Origin: Caenorhabditis elegans
Lineage: Eukaryota; Nematoda; Chromadorea; Rhabditida; Rhabditidae
DNA length: 64,000 bases
NCBI RefSeq assembly: GCF_000002985.6
Contig: NC_003282.8
Span: 2,418,001-2,482,000, forward strand
Reading direction: 5' to 3'
Position numbers and translations under genes: made by a program. This document shows, piece by piece, positions 1 through 11,793 of this stretch. The notes beneath the pieces are model-generated. The model ran no database searches. It was not told the origin of the DNA and saw nothing but the letters and a program-made list of their open reading frames with translations. Position 1 is the stretch's first letter; every line of letters begins with the position of its first letter.

Positions 1-774
1 ACATGGTGCATCGAAAACTTTGTCAGCTCAGAACTATTCTGTATTCAGATAAAGCAAAAATGGTCATATTTATTAAATTCTTACCTATACTTTTGTACCT
101 TAAAACTTGTTGATATCATCTAATTGGACCCACATGGTATTCTTGGCATAAATTGATATATGAGCCGGCGAAGTTGAGGTGCAAGAAATTGCGGATTTTG
201 GCAAAAAAATTTTCAAATTTGTCAACTTATAACTTGTCTAGATTTGATTTTGTCAAAAAACTGTAAGCAAAAAATATTTCTCAAAATAATTTTGAAATAC
301 ACTGTAAAAGTTATAGTGTAAGATATGGTGCATCGACAATAAAAACCTTTTGCTCAACTTTAACAACTCATATTTTTGCCAACTTTTAGGTAAAATCCTA
401 AAATCCCCTAACTTTCCAAGCTATATAACAATTTGCCATGCTTCATTCAAAAATTTCCAAATGCCCTTCTTCAGCCCCCTGTCATCAATGAATGATGTTG
501 ATTATTTATTCATTGATTACTAACCGCCCATTAAACATCTCCCGGGTCGTCGTCTCTCCTTTTGCGGTTTTTCAATGTAAAAATGGCAATGAGACATTTC
601 GGCACTGCTGCCTTGGGAAAAAAGGCTTGCCGGTTCACATTCTCATGAATCACGGTCATTTGTAGAAGCAGAGGAGAGTTACTCAGAAATTTGCTAGTGG
701 GAAAATCGAAACTGCCAGTTATCATTTAGCGTTGCCAAATTGAAAATTGGGAAATGCCTACTAGTTTGCGAAAA
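1..774. other. Intergenic, no gene seen
   Basis: AT-rich sequence without a convincing coding frame. Two copies of the dispersed motif GGTGCATCG lie at about 5-13 and 327-335. A 64-codon minus-strand open frame at 531-725 has no splice context or recognisable composition and is not called. Confidence 0.6.
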
Positions 775-1413
775 TTGGAAAAATCACAGTTTTCACCTAC
801 TTATTTTTGAACTTCCGCCAATTGGATTTGTTCGGTGGAGCGCGCTTGCATTATTTTTTATTAATTAATTTTATTTATTCTCGTTATTTGACTGATTTTC
901 TCCATGAAAAAGGTAAAAGTTTTTGGGAATTTGGAAAAGGTAAGGATTTGGGGGGATTAAGGGTTCTGAACTTAAAGGTGGACTACGCTCAGTGGGGAAA
1001 CTGCTTTAAAGCACGCCCATGGTACCACAATGGCCGAATTTCATGATAAAAAAATTCAAAAAATTTTTCTAGATTAAATATGATTTTTTGAAAATTGGAA
1101 AAATCACAGTTTTCACCTAATTATTTTTGAACTTCCGCCAATTGGATTTGTTCGGTGGAGCGCGCTTGCATTATTTTTTATTAATTAATTTTATTTTTTC
1201 AATTACTTTTTAACAAACATTTCGCATTTGTCTTGTTTATTTCTTCCCATTTTCCGAGGAAAAAGCATAGAAAATGGAGAAAATCAGTCAAATAACGAGA
1301 ATAAATAAAAATTGATTAATAAAAATAATGCAAGCGCGCTCCACCGAACAAATCCAATTGGCGGAAGTTCAAAAATAATTAGGTGAAAACTGTGATTTTT
1401 CCAATTTTCAAAA
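775..1413. repeat. Truncated TTAA palindromic element and side fragment
   Basis: An element starts at 976 after TTAA (972-975) with AGGTGGACTACGC, the same terminus as the complete copy at 1792-2498. Its inner arms, 1083-1200 and 1292-1412, are near-perfect inverted repeats containing GGTGGAGCGCGCTTGC. The right terminal ~100 bp, with the matching TTAA, are missing. Another arm fragment lies at 775-905. The stretch at 911-960 is matched inverted at 2505-2570, so two insertions or an inversion reshaped this locus. Confidence 0.8.
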
Positions 1414-1791
1414 AAAAAAAGGTTTCTAGGCCATAAATTGGAAACCTAGGCCGAGGCCATCAATAACGCAACGGCTAACGCGGTTTAACGTTTTTCCTCG
1501 TTTTTATTCGCATATTTTTCAGAGAAATTGTGCATTTCCAAGCAAACAAACTACTAATTACGTTAATTGATAAGATCTCCGACACCGGTTTTTTTGCTGG
1601 CAAAATAAATGTTGATGGATTACCCTTTGATGACACGTTTGTACAAATTATCTACTAATTAGTGTTGGGTGCATCTAAAATTTTGGGAGAGCATATTTAA
1701 TCGGTTGTCTTTGGATATTATTTGAATATTTTCAAATGAAAAATAGCAGCCAAAGTTGATATGAGAGACGTGGTGCATCGAAAATTATTAA

Positions 1792-2498
1792 AGGTGGACT
1801 ACGCTCAGTGGGGAAATTGCTAAAAAAGCACGCCCATGGTACCACAATGACCGAATATCATGATAAAAAAAATTCAAAAATTCAAAAATTTTTTCTAGAT
1901 TTTATATGATTTTTGAAAATTGGAAAAATCACAGTTTTCACCTAATTATTTTTGAACTTCCGCCATTTGGATTTGTTCGGTGGAGCGCGCTTGCATTATT
2001 TTTATTAATTAATTTTATTAATTCTTGTTATGTGACTGATTTTCTTCCTTTTCTATGTTTTTTCTCGGAAATTGAAAGAATAAACAAGACAAATGCAAAA
2101 TGTTTGTTAAAAAGTAATTGAAAATGAGTAAAACTGTGATATTCTGTTAGTATATTTTACAGTTTTACGCATTTTCAATTACTTTTTAACAAACATTTCG
2201 CATTTGTCATGTTTATTTCTTTTATTTTCCGAAGAAAAAACATAGAAAATGAAGAAAATCAGTCAAATAACGAGAATAAATAAAATTAATTAATAAAAAA
2301 TAATGCAAGCGCGCTCCACCGAACAAATCCAATTGGCGGAAGTTCAAAAATAATTAGGTGAAAACCGTGATTTTTCCAATTTTCAAAAAATCATAAAAAA
2401 TCTAGAAAAATTTTTTGAATTTTTTTATCATGAAATTCGGTCATTGTGGTACCATGGGCGTGCTTTAAAGCAATTTCCCCACTGAGCGTAGTCCACCT
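1792..2498. mobile_element. Complete palindromic TTAA-flanked MITE-like element
   Basis: A 707-bp inverted repeat starts AGGTGGACTACGC and ends GCGTAGTCCACCT. Identical TTAA tetranucleotides flank it at 1788-1791 and 2499-2502. The arms (about 1792-2110 and 2160-2498) are complementary along nearly their whole length and meet near 2140. It encodes no transposase. A TTAA target is the hallmark of piggyBac-type mobilisation, and palindromic TTAA elements are known in C. elegans. I assign no family name. Confidence 0.85.
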
Positions 2499-2502
2499 TT
2501 AA

Positions 2503-3192
2503 GTTCAGAACCCTGAATCCCCCCAAATCCTTACCTTTTCCGCTTTCCCAAAAACTTTTACCTTTTTCCGGGGGAGAGTGTCGCCGCAAAAAAACAACAT
2601 TCCTGCCGTGCCGAGTATAAACAAAAGTGACCTTCTTGGAGGGAATTTTTCAAAATCTACAGTATCCTTGAGGCAGGTGGTGATGTCTTGCACTGGAGAT
2701 GGGCGGCTGGTAATAAGCAGCGTTTCTAGATGGAATTTGGAGGCATCAAACTGAAAGGATATTAAGATAAAAATAGTAGAAAACTTTATTTTCATGCCTG
2801 CCTACAATCTGCCTAGTCGATTATAAATGAAAAACATTTTACATATGAATTTGCAACACATTTTGCTCATTTTTTACAATTAAAAATTCACATTCATCTT
2901 GATTTTTTAATTAAATTTCCAGTAAAATTTCTTTAAAAAACATGAAAAATCAATCAAAAATATTTAAGAAAAATTGATAAATAAAAGTTAAAATAATGCA
3001 AGCGCGCTCTTTCGAACATCGAACTATTGGCGGTAATTCAAATGGGAATTTGATGCAATTCGAGATTTTTTCAATTTCAAAAAATCATATAAAATTTAGA
3101 AAATTTTTTAAAATTTTTTTACTATGATATTTGGTCATTGTTGTACCATAGGCACGTTTTTAAGCAATTTCCCCACTGGCGCTACTCCACCT
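2503..3192. repeat. Right-arm remnant of a second TTAA palindrome
   Basis: 2900-3192 is the right half of the element seen complete at 8979-9855 (GCGCGCT..., ending GGCGCTACTCCACCT next to TTAA at 3193-3196). The left half is absent. 2505-2570 repeats 911-960 in reverse. The rest has no coding signal. Confidence 0.75.
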
Positions 3193-3196
3193 TTAA

Positions 3197-3417
3197 AGGT
3201 GGAGTACCGAAATCTGAGACTTTGGTTTTTTAGACCCAAAATGGTCCAAAACTACCAAATTTCGTAATGAGACGTTCTGAAAATTTTTTTGCCCATTTTA
3301 AGCTAAAACTTTGAGCCACCAGAACTGTTTTTTGAGAAATTCTCAGTACGAAATTTGGTAGTTTTGGGTCTTTTTTTGGTCTAAAAAAGCAAAGTCTCAG
3401 ATTTCGGTACTCCACAT
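3197..3417. mobile_element. 221-bp TTAA palindrome, copy 1
   Basis: A short inverted-repeat element runs from AGGTGGAGTACCG to CGGTACTCCACAT between TTAA at 3193-3196 and 3418-3421. It is the same length as, and apparently identical to, the copy at 9860-10080. The shared sequence continues past its right end. Confidence 0.85.
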
Positions 3418-3881
3418 TTAATATCAAAATTGGCTAAAAGTGTTGTAGGCACAAGGCAGACCTATCTATGCCTACACAAAATACCTAATTGCAAAATTTC
3501 TCCCTACTAATCCCCCCCCCCCATGTTTCGCAACACTTTTTGACCACCGAACGGTTCGTTGAGCACACACGTGTGTCGGCTCTCTTATTAAGAGACTTTT
3601 TGACGTGTGAACCCTCTTAGCTGTAATATTTACCTTCGCGACATTTCTGTCATGAAAAAAGGGGTCCGCCGTGCATGTGTATGTTTGCAAACTCCCCACG
3701 GGGGGTTTGATAGGGTCTAAAATGTCAAAAAGTTGAAAGAGAACACCGGAGGAATTAAGATATCACGCTGAGAGATAAGCTTTTAGAAACGTTTAGGAGT
3801 ACTCTAAAAGGATCTTTTCACTTGAACTTGTTTGGTTACAAACTCTGTTCAGCTGATAAATTCGATGTTTAGTTTACTTAA
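3418..3881. other. Intergenic spacer with poly-C tract
   Basis: The first ~70 bp are duplicated at 10081-10150 and again at 10608-10680. An 11-C homopolymer lies at 3512-3522. No gene is seen. Confidence 0.6.
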
Positions 3882-4484
3882 AGGTGGGGTACCGAAATTT
3901 GAGACTTTGCTTTTTTAGACCCAAAATGGCCCAAAACTACAGAATTTTGTAATGAGACGTTTTGAAAATGTTTCAAAAACAAGTTATGGCCGCTCAAAGT
4001 TTTGGAAAAAACGGCCTATTTTTAGATAAAATCTCAAATTTTGGCAATTTCTCGGTGTCGCAGCGGTTGGAACTTAATTTTTATTTGATTATCATCTTTT
4101 AATGCATGTTTTAGCATTTTATTACGTGTTATTTCGTTGATTGAGATGTTTTTTCTTTGGGGACGCAAAATTGTATCATATTTGTGTCCCCAGTGGCCAA
4201 AAAACATCTCAATCAACGAAATAACACGTAATAAAACTTTAAAACATGCATTAAAAGATGATAATCAAATAAAAATTAAGTTCCAACCGCTGCGACACCG
4301 AGAAATTGCCAAAATTTGATTCCAAAATTTGAGATTTTAGCTAAAAATAGGCCGTTTTTTCCAAAACTTTGAGCGGCCATAACTTTTTTTTGAAAAACTT
4401 TCAAAACGTCTCATTACGAAATTCGGTAGTTTTGGGCCATTTTGGGTCTAAAAAAGCAAAGTCTCAATTTTCGGTACCCCACCT
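3882..4484. mobile_element. 603-bp near-perfect palindrome with TTAA duplication
   Basis: The outer ends are AGGTGGGGTACCG and CGGTACCCCACCT, flanked by TTAA at 3878-3881 and 4485-4488. Both arms are complementary almost to the centre (about 4170-4185). Mirror-image 60-codon open frames at 4034-4216 (-) and 4137-4319 (+) are a by-product of the palindrome, not genes. The outer ~150 bp resemble the 221-bp elements, so this is a longer member of that family. Confidence 0.9.
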
Positions 4485-4803
4485 TTAATTGAAAGCACAT
4501 ATAATGGTATATTGAGTATTTCAAGCATAAAAAAGATTTTTTATTGTTATTATGCATGCACTTAACTTAACTTGTACAATATAATAATTCCCCCTAAAAA
4601 CTCGATTTTCCTAATTCTCAGCAGTAGTTTTTTATTCAAATTGCCCAATTACGCGTATTAATCAAATTAGCTTATTATCATTATTCTTCACCTGTGTCAA
4701 AATATATTGTAGTGCGTTGTTTTTAATGATATTCTTATAGGTTGCCTTTTCCATAAACCATTATATTTTAAACTTGTGCTTTAGCAACGGTATATGTTTC
4801 ATA
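4485..4803. other. Intergenic, nothing recognised
   Basis: AT-rich unique-looking sequence with no coding frame, RNA gene or clear repeat. Confidence 0.5.
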
Positions 4804-4811
4804 TTTGGGAT

Positions 4812-5209
4812 CAGGGGTGTGCGGCAAATCTCAAAATTTGCCGAGCTCGGCAAATTCGGCAAATTCGGCAAATTTGCCGTGCTTAACAAACTCGGAAAAT
4901 TTTGATAATTTTTGATGTTTTTTGGAACACCAAAACTACCGAATTCTTAACACACATCTGGTTTCTGAACTAGTTCCGTGTAGTATGTTTGCTTAAGCAT
5001 AAAACTAATTCAATTTTGTGTCATTTTACTAAATTTTTGGCGAAAAAATAAACAATTTTAGTCAAAATTGTACTGTAAAATTTTTGACGTGTGCGGTAAA
5101 TTTGGAAATTTGCCGAGCTCGGCAAATTCGGCAAATCTACTTTTTTGAAATTTGCCGTGCTCGGCAAACGGCAAATTCGGCAAATTTGCCGCACACCCCC
5201 GCACACATG
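4812..5209. mobile_element. hAT-like MITE, GGCAAAT family, copy 1
   Basis: A non-coding element begins CAGGGGTGTGCGGCAAAT and ends with a complementary ATTTGCCGCACACC-rich terminus. A perfect 8-bp direct duplication TTTGGGAT flanks it at 4804-4811 and 5210-5217. Eight-bp duplications with short terminal repeats starting CA are characteristic of hAT transposons. The interior carries many GGCAAATTCGGCAAA steps and a body closely related to the copy at 6094-6596. Confidence 0.85.
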
Positions 5210-5217
5210 TTTGGGAT

Positions 5218-6085
5218 ACTCTTAGAAATTTATACCTAACAATCCGTTTTCTTTCACCTCGACTCCTTCATCACTTCCACCTTTGATATCCATGCGTATG
5301 TCTTAATTACATAACGGAACATGTTCCACTCGATCATTTAGTACCCCTTTCTCTAACAAATAGATAACATCTGGTCGAAATAAAGGAGAACATCATCGAG
5401 CCGCCGAAATTGCGCAAAAAGAAATAAAATAAGGAAAATGAAGGAGGAAATACCATAAAAATCGTGTCGAACAGGAAGGGAAGAGATTAGCGGTGGTGAT
5501 AAGGAGGAGGTGCAGGCAAAGCTTATATTTTGGCTTATCTTGAAATAGGTAGCTGCCCCTAGATTTAAACATGGTTAGTTTTGATCTCATTTTTGAACAA
5601 GTGTTAAGTAAAAAAAAAGTTCAGTTTAAAAAATTCCAATAAAACCAGTGACAACTGAAATACAGGCTTTTGAAAATTGAGCTCCTCACGGTGCATCGTT
5701 GTTAACTGCTTTTATCTCGGCTCTTTTTAGAGATATCAAAAAGCATTAAGAAACAAAAATGTAGAAAAACAAATTACAAATATTTCACCAGTTGAAAATT
5801 TTGTAGTAACATCAAAAACTGAGCTCCTCACGGTGCATTGTAAGCGGAAATTGTATTACCTATCTTTGGTGGCACATATCTCAATTTTTATTGCAAATAT
5901 CAAAAGAGTTTATTTATAAAAATGCAGAAAGCTTAATTGTAAATGTTTAGTCTATTAACATTTTTCAACAAAACCAGTGACAACTGGAGTAGTGGCTTTT
6001 AAAGATTGAGCTGCTCATGGTGCATCGACTGATTGCTCATATCTTCATGTTCGAAATATCAAAAAGGTGTAATCACATGAGCAAT
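5218..6085. repeat. Unique spacer then degenerate tandem repeat with GGTGCATCG
   Basis: 5218-5630 is less AT-rich and looks unique. About 5640-6030 holds degenerate ~150-180-bp repeats in which TGAGCTCCTCACGGTGCATCG-like blocks recur near 5680, 5822 and 6009, each after a CAGTGACAACTG-type segment or its remnant. No gene is seen. Confidence 0.6.
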
Positions 6086-6093
6086 ATATGTAC

Positions 6094-6596
6094 CAGGGGT
6101 GTGCGGCAAATCTCAAAATTTGCCGAGCTCGGAAAATTCGGCAAATCTCTTTGTTCAATATTTGCCGAGCACGGCAAATTCGGCAAATTTGCCGAGCTCG
6201 GCTAATTCGGCAAATTCGGCAAATTCGGCAAATTTGCCGTGCTTAACAAACTCGGAAAATTTTGATATTTTTTGATGTTTTTGGACCACCAAAACTACTG
6301 AATTCTTAACACACATCTGGCTTCGGAATAAGTTCCGTGTAGTATGCCTGCTTAAGCATCAAAATAACTCAATTTTGTGTCATTTTACTGAATTTTTGGC
6401 GAAAAAATCAGTAGTTTTAGTCGAAATTGTACTGTCAAATTTTTGACGTGTGCGGCAAATTTCGAAATTTGCCGAGCTCGGCAAGTTCGGCAAATCTACT
6501 TTTTTGAAATTTGCCGAGCTCGGCATATTCGGCAAATTTGCCGAGCTCGACAAACGGCAAATTCGGCAAATTCGGCAAATTTGCCGCACACCACTG
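6094..6596. mobile_element. hAT-like MITE, GGCAAAT family, copy 2
   Basis: 503 bp, beginning CAGGGGTGTGCGGC and ending GCCGCACACCACTG. It is flanked by a perfect 8-bp duplication ATATGTAC at 6086-6093 and 6597-6604. Internal sequence from about 6230 to 6470 closely follows 4875-5100 of copy 1. It carries no transposase; mobilisation would need a source in trans. The exact flanks suggest fairly recent insertion. Confidence 0.9.
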
Positions 6597-6604
6597 ATAT
6601 GTAC

Positions 6605-8974
6605 TATCAGTTGGCAAAATGTTGAAGATACTTCACAAATTTGTTCATTTTGACTCTATTTTTACATTTTTAGACTCAAAAATAATTAATTTGTTAATTG
6701 ACAAACTTTAAAATTAAACCATCGACAATTGAGCTGTCAAAGATCAAACTCCCTTCATGGTGCATCGGTTTTTGAGTAGAATTTCTAGGTAACCTAACAT
6801 CTGAAATTCCCATTGCATCGGATGTTCCCATAGTCCTTGAAACCTTCTACTGACAACCTCTGCCGACACATACACAAACACATACACACACACACAGGCC
6901 GAAAGTGGATTAATGGATTAGAAAAGTGGCGCAACACTTTTTGTTATGATACTACCTTACTGACCTACTGAACGGATATTATGAACAACGCAATACAATG
7001 ATTTATGTATTTTTATATTTACTTGGTACGGTAGTTGTTGAGTAAGCTTATTACGTCGCTTTTTGTAAAGGCGGCGGCTTTTTTTTTTGACTGAATTCTT
7101 TGAAAAGTTTTCAAAAACCAGAATTTTTCATAAAAATTATCCCTGGAGCGCGTTTTCCGTTGATAAAAAATAATTGTTCAAAAAACTATCGTTAGAGCGC
7201 GTTTGCAAAAACTTGTAATTTCAAAGAAAATCGGCTAAACATTATTTTCGCCAGTTTATCTTTAGTGCTTAATTTTGTTAATTTTTGAACTGTTCTAATG
7301 AAAAATAAAGTTTTACAAACTTAAAATTTATGTAATTAATGTTTCACAATCATTTCTGCCGTTTTACCACTAGAGCGCGCTTGCTCAAGTTGGCAGCAAA
7401 TGCGCTCGAGTGAGAAACTGGTGAGAAACGCCGCAAATCCACGATTTTCAATTTATCGTTAGAGCACACTTGATTATTATTTAGATGAGCTGCAAGCGCG
7501 CTCCATTGCTAAATCAGCGAAAACTCTTCAAAATCAAGGGTTTTATAGGTTTGAAAAAAAAAACAAATTTTCCTGAAAACCACGAAAGTTCCCCTAACAA
7601 CCTCCAATTACCCATTTATGTATTTAAACCCGTAACAGGTGTCTCGTGGAGGTTTTTTCTGACCCTGAACGTCTAATTTCTTCTCGAAAAGCTGTTGGTC
7701 ATTTTAATTGCTTCTTGGTCACACACACACACACACACACACAGACATACATAAATTTGTCATTAATTTCACAATTTCTATATCCGTCTCTGATACTAAC
7801 ACCAGCCAACAACAAAAAAAACGGAAAAAGTGTCGGAGATAATGAGAAAACTGCTTTGATCTGAATAGATAAGTCATCCTAACACTTGTGACCCTTATCA
7901 GTGATCAGCTGGCGCCACGCCAATTGTCTGGAATAACGGGATCTTATCGATATTTTTAGGCGGATGTACCTATTACTTGCCTAACTGCGAGGCCAGCCTG
8001 CCTGACTACGTGCCTAAGGCTTTTCTGAATGCCGGCATTTCTACCTCATACCTGCCGCCATCTTCACTTATACCTGCAGCATACTTTGTGCCTACCTGCC
8101 TACTCAAGCCTGATTGTCTACTTCAAAATTCATATCGTTTGAGCAAAATAGAAGACGATTCGAACTACTCGAAAATTATAAATTTCAATTTTTTCGTATT
8201 TTCTTTGACAGCTTATATCTCAAGTGTCTTTGGTGTTATCAAAAAATTATTAACTAACAAAATAATTGTCATATCATATTCTACAACAGTGTTATTGAAA
8301 ATTTTTAAACATCTGCAAAAATAACCGAGATATAAGCTTTCAAAGTTAGACCAAGACATGGTGCATCGATAAACTGTCACTTTTTAAATTTGAACACTCA
8401 TAAATCGCTTAGTTTTGCTTATATTTAAAAATAGTCAACTAACAAAATGTCCCTTATTCATTTTCCTATAATTTGCCATTAAAAATTTTTTGATGTCGCT
8501 CGCTAAAACAAGCAAAAACTCAAAACCAATTAGCATCGCCCCGCCGAAAAAAAGGACCTATCCATCAAAACAACACTCTATAGATATAATCTCACCGCAA
8601 TTCTCGATACTATCAAAACTTCCCAGAATGTTGTCACCCGGAGACAAGGGGGAAAGGGGAACGGTGGGTGATCATAATTTACAGCCTGTCTCAGGTGGTT
8701 TATGGAGTCACCCTGTGACAATGTTATGTATAGGGGTGGTGGCAATAAGACACTTATTAGGTGAGGTTTTTTGGGAAGAAAGTATCAAGTTTTTTGTTTG
8801 ACTAGGAAAAAAGTGCCTACTGAAAAAATTCTTTCACTATCTAATACTGACAGTCAAAGTTAGGACTTAAAGTTTTCACGATGTACCAGCTTATCTCTCA
8901 GCTATCGCTTGTTCTACACAAAAATTGTTAACTGGCATAATATTTGTTGTATCTTTTTCTATGGATCTGTGGTT
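6605..8974. other. Intergenic, diffuse repeats and microsatellite
   Basis: There is no supported gene. GAGCGCG(C/T)TTGC-type blocks recur between 7145 and 7505. A CA microsatellite lies at about 7722-7743. CCTGCCTAC-like short repeats lie at 7965-8110, and GGTGCATCG copies near 6757 and 8358. The 115-codon open frame at 7977-8324 is built from the CCTGCC repeat and AT-rich sequence and is not called. Confidence 0.55.
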
Positions 8975-8978
8975 TAAA

Positions 8979-9855
8979 GGTGGAGTAGCGCCAGTGGGGG
9001 AAATTGCTTAAAAACGTGCCTATGGTACAACAATGACCAAATATCATAGTAAAAAAATTTTTAAAAAATTTCTAAATTTTATATGATTTTTTGAGAATTG
9101 AAAAAATTTTAATTTTTTGAATTGCATCAAATTCCTATTTGAATTACATTTTTCTTGCAAAAAATCTCCAATAGTTCGATGTTCGATGGAGCGCGCTGGC
9201 ATTATTTTAACTTTTATTAGATTCACGGCCCGAGAAGTGGTACCTGTACGCAATTTGTCTACCGTACACCTGGACGTTTGGGCGCGTTTTTCTCAAAAAC
9301 GGCTGGTCCAGTTTTTTTGTGATGCATATAAAAAATGTTCGAAATTAAATTCAAAATTTTTTGGACCAAAGCTTTTTTCCTTAAAACGCGCCCAAACCTG
9401 GCTAAACTGCAATTATCAGTAGAGCGCGTTTACACTGATGTACCCTTTGCCGAGCCGTGGATTGTTCACTAAAAATAATTGAAAACAGAGAAAGAACGTT
9501 TTCCAACGACGTTGAGCCTGAAATAATCTATTTCAAAGATTTAGGCATTAGCGCCCGCTTTTTAATAAAAAATTTACATTTATCTTGAATTTTTCATTAC
9601 ATTTCCAGTAAAATTACTAAAAAAAACATGGAAAATTGATAAATAAAAGTTAAAATAATGCAAGCGCGCTCCTTTCGAACATCGAACTATTGGCGGTAAT
9701 TCAAATAGGAATTTGATGCAATTCGAGATTTTTTCAATTTCAAAAAATCATATAAAATTTAGAAAATTTTTTAAAATTTTTTTACTATGATATTTGGTCA
9801 TTGTTGTACCATAGGCACGTTTTTAAGCAATTTCCCCACTGGCGCTACTCCACCT
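8979..9855. mobile_element. TTAA palindrome with internal insert
   Basis: The arms at 8979-9225 and 9640-9855 are complementary (AGGTGGAGTAGCGCC at the left, GGCGCTACTCCACCT at the right), flanked by TTAA at 8975-8978 and 9856-9859. The central ~400 bp are unlike the arms and hold a smaller inverted repeat, GTTTGGGCGCGTTTTTCTC / AAAACGCGCCCAAAC (about 9278-9400). This suggests one element inserted into another. Confidence 0.8.
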
Positions 9856-9859
9856 TTAA

Positions 9860-10080
9860 AGGTGGAGTACCGAAATCTGAGACTTTGGTTTTTTAGACCC
9901 AAAATGGTCCAAAACTACCAAATTTCGTAATGAGACGTTCTGAAAATTTTTTTGCCCATTTTAAGCTAAAACTTTGAGCCACCAGAACTGTTTTTTGAGA
10001 AATTCTCAGTACGAAATTTGGTAGTTTTGGGTCTTTTTTTGGTCTAAAAAAGCAAAGTCTCAGATTTCGGTACTCCACAT
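9860..10080. mobile_element. 221-bp TTAA palindrome, copy 2
   Basis: Same sequence and length as 3197-3417 as far as I can read, between TTAA at 9856-9859 and 10081-10084. It directly abuts the preceding element, sharing its TTAA, exactly as at 3193-3196. A block containing both was therefore duplicated. Confidence 0.85.
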
Positions 10081-10150
10081 TTAATATCAAAATTGGCTAA
10101 AAGTGTTGTAGGCACAAGGCAGACCTATCTATGCCTACACAAAATACCTA

Positions 10151-10607
10151 TAATGCAAGCGCGCTCCTTTCGAACATCGAAGTATTGGCGGTAATTCAAA
10201 TAGGAATTTGATGCAATTCGAGATTTTTTCAATTTCAAAAAATCATATAAAATTTAGAAATTTTTTTACTATGATATTTGGTCATTGTTGTACCATAGGC
10301 ATGTTTTAAAGCAGTTTCCCCACTGGCGCTACTCCACCTTTAAAGGTGGGGTACCGAAATCTGAGACTTTGGGTTTTTAGACCCAAAATGGTCCAAAACT
10401 ACCAAATTTCGTAATGAGACGTTCTGAAAATTTTTCAAAAAAAAGTTATGGTGGTTCAAGGTTTTAGAAAAAAAGCCCATTTTAAGCTAAAACTTTGAGC
10501 CGCCAGAATTTTTTTTTGTTTTTTGAGAAATTCTCAGTACGAAATTTGGTAGTTTTGGGTCTTTTTTGGTCTAAAAAGGCAAAGTCTCAGATTTCGGTAC
10601 TCCACAT
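10151..10607. mobile_element. Third copy of the duplicated TTAA block
   Basis: 10151-10339 is a right-arm fragment like 9655-9855. It joins through TTAA (10340-10343) to a 264-bp palindrome at 10344-10607, followed by TTAA at 10608-10611. This is a diverged variant of the 221-bp elements: the left end is AGGTGGGGTACCG and it has extra central bases. Confidence 0.75.
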
Positions 10608-11566
10608 TTAATATCAAAATTGGCTAAAAGTGTTGTAGGCACAAGGCCTATCTATGCCTACACAAAATACCTAATTGCAAAATTTTCCCTACTAATCCCT
10701 ACTAATGTACCATAGGCAATGCAGACACTTTTGCACGGTGACATTCCTCTTAGCGAATTCAAATACTTTTTCCCGCCTTTTCTCAAAATTTTCGAGGCGA
10801 TGGTCGAGCTGAATACACGTGCTCCACCTTTAACTGACATACTATTTGTTGTATATTTTTCTATGAATCTATGAAGCTTAATATTTTTTGAAATTGCTTC
10901 TAAGGGTGCAATACTATTCGAGAAAAAACTGTAACCCCATTTTCTCCGATAAAGGCGTTTCCCTTAAACCTTTTCTCTCCCATATTTGCGGGTGATCACA
11001 GCGGGAGTCCTTTTTTTCCCCTTCCGCCTATCCCCAGCATTTTGTATGTTTTCAAACCGCCAGTCTATCTGCCACCTGCTTTTTGTTTTCGTCACCACTC
11101 CTAGACAGTCACTCTATAATCCGCTTTAGGGGGTCCAAGCTTTTGAAGAATCCTTAGATTTTTATCGCGTTTTTGGGTAAATACAGGTTGTGAGGGGGGC
11201 TTCTTTCTTTAGTTTTCAAGTGGGAAATATGGGGGGAGGGGGGAGGAACAGATGTTTTTAGATGGAGATACAAGTGGAAGAGGTGTCTTGTTTCAGTTTT
11301 CTCATCAAATTCGGGCTAGCAGCTTATATCTGGCTTGCTTTTTGTTTTGCAAGAAAAGAGCTAACTACTAAAATATTTGAAACATGATGGTGCATAATTT
11401 TGCACGATTTATGCGTTGTCAAAGATTGGCACCCAGACATGGTGCATCGATAAACGGTTACTTCCCCACTTTGAATTCGTATATTTAAGTTTGTTTTAGT
11501 TGTATCAAAAAACTGAAAATGTGTCCACAATTTTGTTTTATACACTTTTTTGTTATTTGCAACATT
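10608..11566. other. Intergenic, mostly unique
   Basis: 10608-10680 repeats the spacer at 3418-3490. 10900-11300 is less AT-rich and unique-looking but holds no coding frame. GGTGCATCG-type motifs lie near 11386 and 11440. Confidence 0.5.
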
Positions 11567-11574
11567 AGCTGACA

Positions 11575-11793
11575 CAGAGCGGTTTTTACTACGTGGCCGT
11601 AAAATAAGAAAACTCGGCCACCCTTATAACATGGATACGGAACATTTTCTCAAAATCGCCACGGTGGAACTCTAGAACCCCCTTTCGAAAACATTCTCGT
11701 CGTAAGTTTCAGAAACATCCCACGTCAAAAACCACAGATAAATCATTGGCTGAGTTTACGATTTTTCTAGGCCACGTAGTAAAAGCCGCTCTG
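11575..11793. mobile_element. Small hAT-like MITE
   Basis: 219 bp with terminal inverted repeats of about 24 bp: CAGAGCGGTTTTTACTACG at the left and CGTAGTAAAAGCCGCTCTG at the right. The flanking octamers AGCTGACA (11567-11574) and TGCTGATA (11794-11801) agree at 6 of 8 positions, compatible with a decayed 8-bp target duplication. Non-coding. Confidence 0.7.

Noticed and set aside
4034..4319. Two mirrored 60-codon frames on opposite strands
   Set aside because: They are the two arms of one palindrome and encode the same peptide because of its symmetry.
5021..6653. Peptides rich in CRICRLPSSANF-like repeats
   Set aside because: Translations of the GGCAAATTCGGCAAA repeats in the hAT-like elements, open on both strands.
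8490..8801. 103-codon frame with a collagen-like SPGDKGERG stretch
   Set aside because: Only one Gly-X-Y cluster, no signal peptide and no repeat continuation; chance similarity.
3230..10090. Identical 65-codon minus-strand frames at 3230-3427 and 9893-10090
   Set aside because: Both lie in the duplicated 221-bp inverted-repeat element; no coding function is implied.
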